DNA of 6,325 nt from the NCBI GenBank assembly GCA_007129635.1, contig SKVE01000164.1:1-6325 (forward strand), in the 5' to 3' direction. Source of the stretch: Planctomycetaceae bacterium. GTDB taxonomy: Bacteria > Planctomycetota > Planctomycetia > Pirellulales > Pirellulaceae. Both the position numbers and the translations under genes were made by a program. The stretch's first letter is position 1. Each line of letters begins with the position of its first letter. Of this stretch, positions 4,684-6,325 are shown piece by piece. The notes below the pieces were generated by a model. It was not told the DNA's origin and ran no database searches. It saw only the letters and a program-made list of their open reading frames with translations.

Positions 4684-6325
4684 ATGAGCCGTCCCAACTC
4701 GCAATTCATCGTCAGTATCGAGACGGAATGCCTGACCGCCGTCCCCAGCCATCCGGAGTCGGTCAGCCGGGCCGTGACCGCGTTCCTGCGTAACTGGGCG
4801 CGGCAGGCCCCCTCGCTGGCCGCCACTTCCGGTGTATTCAACGCCTATGCACGCACCTACTGCGATTGTGGCCACATCGAGATCGCGATGATCGAATGCG
4901 ATTCGCCGTACGCGGCCGCCACTGTGTTCGAGCAACAGCAGATCCTGGCAGCGCGCACGGTTGCCCTGCTGTCGGCCGAGGGCATCGATCTCGTGCTCAG
5001 TAACAACACCTACTCGGGGCTCTTGAGGAAAGGTTGCCCCGTGTGGGGCACCCACGAAAACTACCTGGTCGATACTCATCCCTCGGCGTTCACCGAACAG
5101 ATCCTTCCTTTTCTGGTCACGCGGATCTACGGCGGCGCCGGGGGCATCCATCATCCCAGTGGTGATTTCCTGGCCAGTGCCCGCTCGATTTGCTTGACTC
5201 GAGCGTTTGGTGGCAGCACGACGCAAGACCGGGCGATTCACAGCCTGGCTCGCGACGAGCATCATATGGGCTCCCGTCCACAACGGTTCCGGTATCATCT
5301 GATTCTGGGTGATGGGCACCGCAGTTTGTTTAATCTGGCGTTACAATTGGGTGCGACGGCGTTGGCCGTGAAAGCCGTGCTGCACGATCGAACACTGTGC
5401 AGCCAGTTGGATGATATCCGCAGCCGGTTTTCCGCTGATTGGGTCACGACCTTTCGTGAATTGCACGTGCTTCGCCGCAACGGTCAACCCCTGCGAATTC
5501 ATCCAACGGTGATCGATACCCAGCGACTGTACCTGGATGCGGCACGACGTGTTGTCGCCGAAATGGAGCCCTTACCCATCTGGGTTCCTCACCTGCTGGG
5601 GCACTGGGAACAAACACTGGCCGCGTATGAACGCGGGGATTGGGCCTGGTTGGCCCAGCGTCTGGATGCGTTCGTCAAGCACCAGTTCTATACGGCCGTG
5701 CTGGAGCAGCAGAAGTGCGGATGGGCCGAATTGGCGCAGCGTCCTCGGTTGTTCGAGGAATTAGCCTTACTGGATCAGAACTACCACGAGTTCTCCAATC
5801 CGCATTCCGCCTTTGCCCAGCTTGAAGACGCCGGGTTGTTGGACCACCGCGTGGGACCGAGAATCGAGCCAGGGCAGGAAGTCGAGCCCTATATCCCCGA
5901 CGTGGCTACCCGTGCAAGGCCCCGCGCTCACGTCATCCGCAATCATCGCCAATGTCCGGGGTTCGAAGTCGATTGGTCGTGGATCAAAGACAAGACGCAA
6001 CAACGGATGCTACGTTTAGAAGACCCGTTTGCGACAGGGTGGAACCAATGGGTGACGCTGCCGAAATCGGCTCGATCGCTCGAATCGATCCTCTCCGAGC
6101 AAAGCTTGTTGGCCGAAGTCGAGAGGCTTCATAGCCTTGGACGATTCGAACACGCCATGTCTCTTTTGTCGCGTCTGGCGATGCTGCACGAAATCCGAAT
6201 GGCCGTCGAATCCGACGAACTCATGCGACACAGGGCTCGCATCGGTGCCCGTTGTGGATCGACCTTTGGCCCAACCCTGTTGCGCCGGTTGTATCCGGAG
6301 GCGCCCACCACGCTTCGCGGGGTCA
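4684..6325 (+). CDS. pafA: PafA-like tag ligase of the PafA/Dop family, 3'-truncated by the window edge
   Basis: Open for 547 codons to the right edge with no stop. PafA uses ATP to phosphorylate the tag's C-terminal Glu and joins it to substrate lysines. Motifs are closer to consensus than in the upstream paralogue: SIETE (11-15) for the metal-binding GIETE strand; YCDCGHIE (59-66) with presumed catalytic Asp61; SNNT (106-109); WGTHENYLV (121-129); LVTRIYGGAGG (144-154); SARS (165-168); RDEHH (190-194); RFRYHLILGD (201-210); GATALAVKAVL (223-233); LLDQNYHE (362-369); TRARPRA (409-415); DWSWIKD...RMLRLEDPF (430-449), closely resembling the PafA C-terminal domain. Glu15 to Asp61 is 46 residues, with no room for a Dop loop, favouring ligase. 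Known PafA ends about here (roughly 450 aa), but this protein runs at least 90 residues on, with helical, Leu/Arg-rich sequence. Start ATG 4684 has only a weak AGGA 10 bases upstream, unlike the strong sites of dop and tag. It follows the hairpin after the tag gene. Confidence 0.88.
   Translation, partial: MSRPNSQFIVSIETECLTAVPSHPESVSRAVTAFLRNWARQAPSLAATSGVFNAYARTYCDCGHIEIAMIECDSPYAAATVFEQQQILAARTVALLSAEGIDLVLSNNTYSGLLRKGCPVWGTHENYLVDTHPSAFTEQILPFLVTRIYGGAGGIHHPSGDFLASARSICLTRAFGGSTTQDRAIHSLARDEHHMGSRPQRFRYHLILGDGHRSLFNLALQLGATALAVKAVLHDRTLCSQLDDIRSRFSADWVTTFRELHVLRRNGQPLRIHPTVIDTQRLYLDAARRVVAEMEPLPIWVPHLLGHWEQTLAAYERGDWAWLAQRLDAFVKHQFYTAVLEQQKCGWAELAQRPRLFEELALLDQNYHEFSNPHSAFAQLEDAGLLDHRVGPRIEPGQEVEPYIPDVATRARPRAHVIRNHRQCPGFEVDWSWIKDKTQQRMLRLEDPFATGWNQWVTLPKSARSLESILSEQSLLAEVERLHSLGRFEHAMSLLSRLAMLHEIRMAVESDELMRHRARIGARCGSTFGPTLLRRLYPEAPTTLRGV
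6055..6325 (+). other. C-terminal extension on the PafA-like ligase
   Basis: Ligase residues about 458-547 and onward lie beyond the point where the PafA C-terminal domain normally ends. The sequence is charged and Leu-rich (LLAEVERLHSLGRFEHAMSL, then LLSRLAMLHEIRMAVESDEL), with a helix-turn-helix-repeat look and few Gly or Pro until about residue 521. It is in frame with no stop. It could be a substrate- or partner-binding helical module; no family is recognised. Confidence 0.5.

Noticed and set aside
5537..6134. Several short plus-strand frames in 5537-6134
   Set aside because: They lie out of frame within the PafA-like ligase, whose conserved motifs run through this region.

Overview
The window reads as one co-directional, GC-rich bacterial gene cluster on the + strand encoding a Pup-like (UBact-type) protein-tagging pathway. 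All five genes point the same way, with gaps or overlaps of only -14 to +84 bases. The short tag ending in Ser-Gly-Gln instead of Gly-Gly-Gln, the two diverged PafA/Dop-family enzymes, the GC content and the lack of actinobacterial hallmarks point to a non-actinobacterial carrier. UBact systems are known from Planctomycetes, Verrucomicrobia, Nitrospirae and several candidate phyla. A planctomycete-like source is my best guess, but the sequence alone does not fix it.

Layout: (1) from the left edge to 871, the 3' part of a gene ending in a JAMM/MPN (JAB) metallo-isopeptidase domain; its reading frame is already open at base 2, so its true start is outside the window. (2) 919-2691, an ARC/Mpa-type proteasomal AAA ATPase with coiled coil, two OB-like regions and an AAA module. 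(3) 2721-4409, a Dop-like (deamidase/depupylase) member of the glutamine-synthetase-fold family. (4) 4396-4599, a 67-residue UBact/Pup-like modifier ending in GQ, overlapping the dop-like gene. (5) 4684 to beyond the right edge, a PafA-like ligase, open for 547 codons without a stop and longer than usual PafA.

Inferred pathway: the tag carries a C-terminal Gln, which the Dop-like enzyme would deamidate to Glu; the PafA-like enzyme would join that Glu to substrate lysines; the ATPase would bind the tag through its coiled coil and unfold the substrate; the Dop-like enzyme, and possibly the JAMM protein, would remove tags. No proteasome alpha or beta subunit gene lies inside the window; they could lie just outside. 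The ATPase lacks a C-terminal HbYX-type docking motif, which leaves its partner protease open.

The most unusual points are a eukaryote-like JAMM domain next to a pupylation-type system, departures from consensus in the Dop-like active site and in the ATPase nucleotide and pore loops, a strong GC hairpin between the tag and ligase genes, and a C-terminal extension on the ligase. No tRNA, rRNA, CRISPR array or mobile element was seen.
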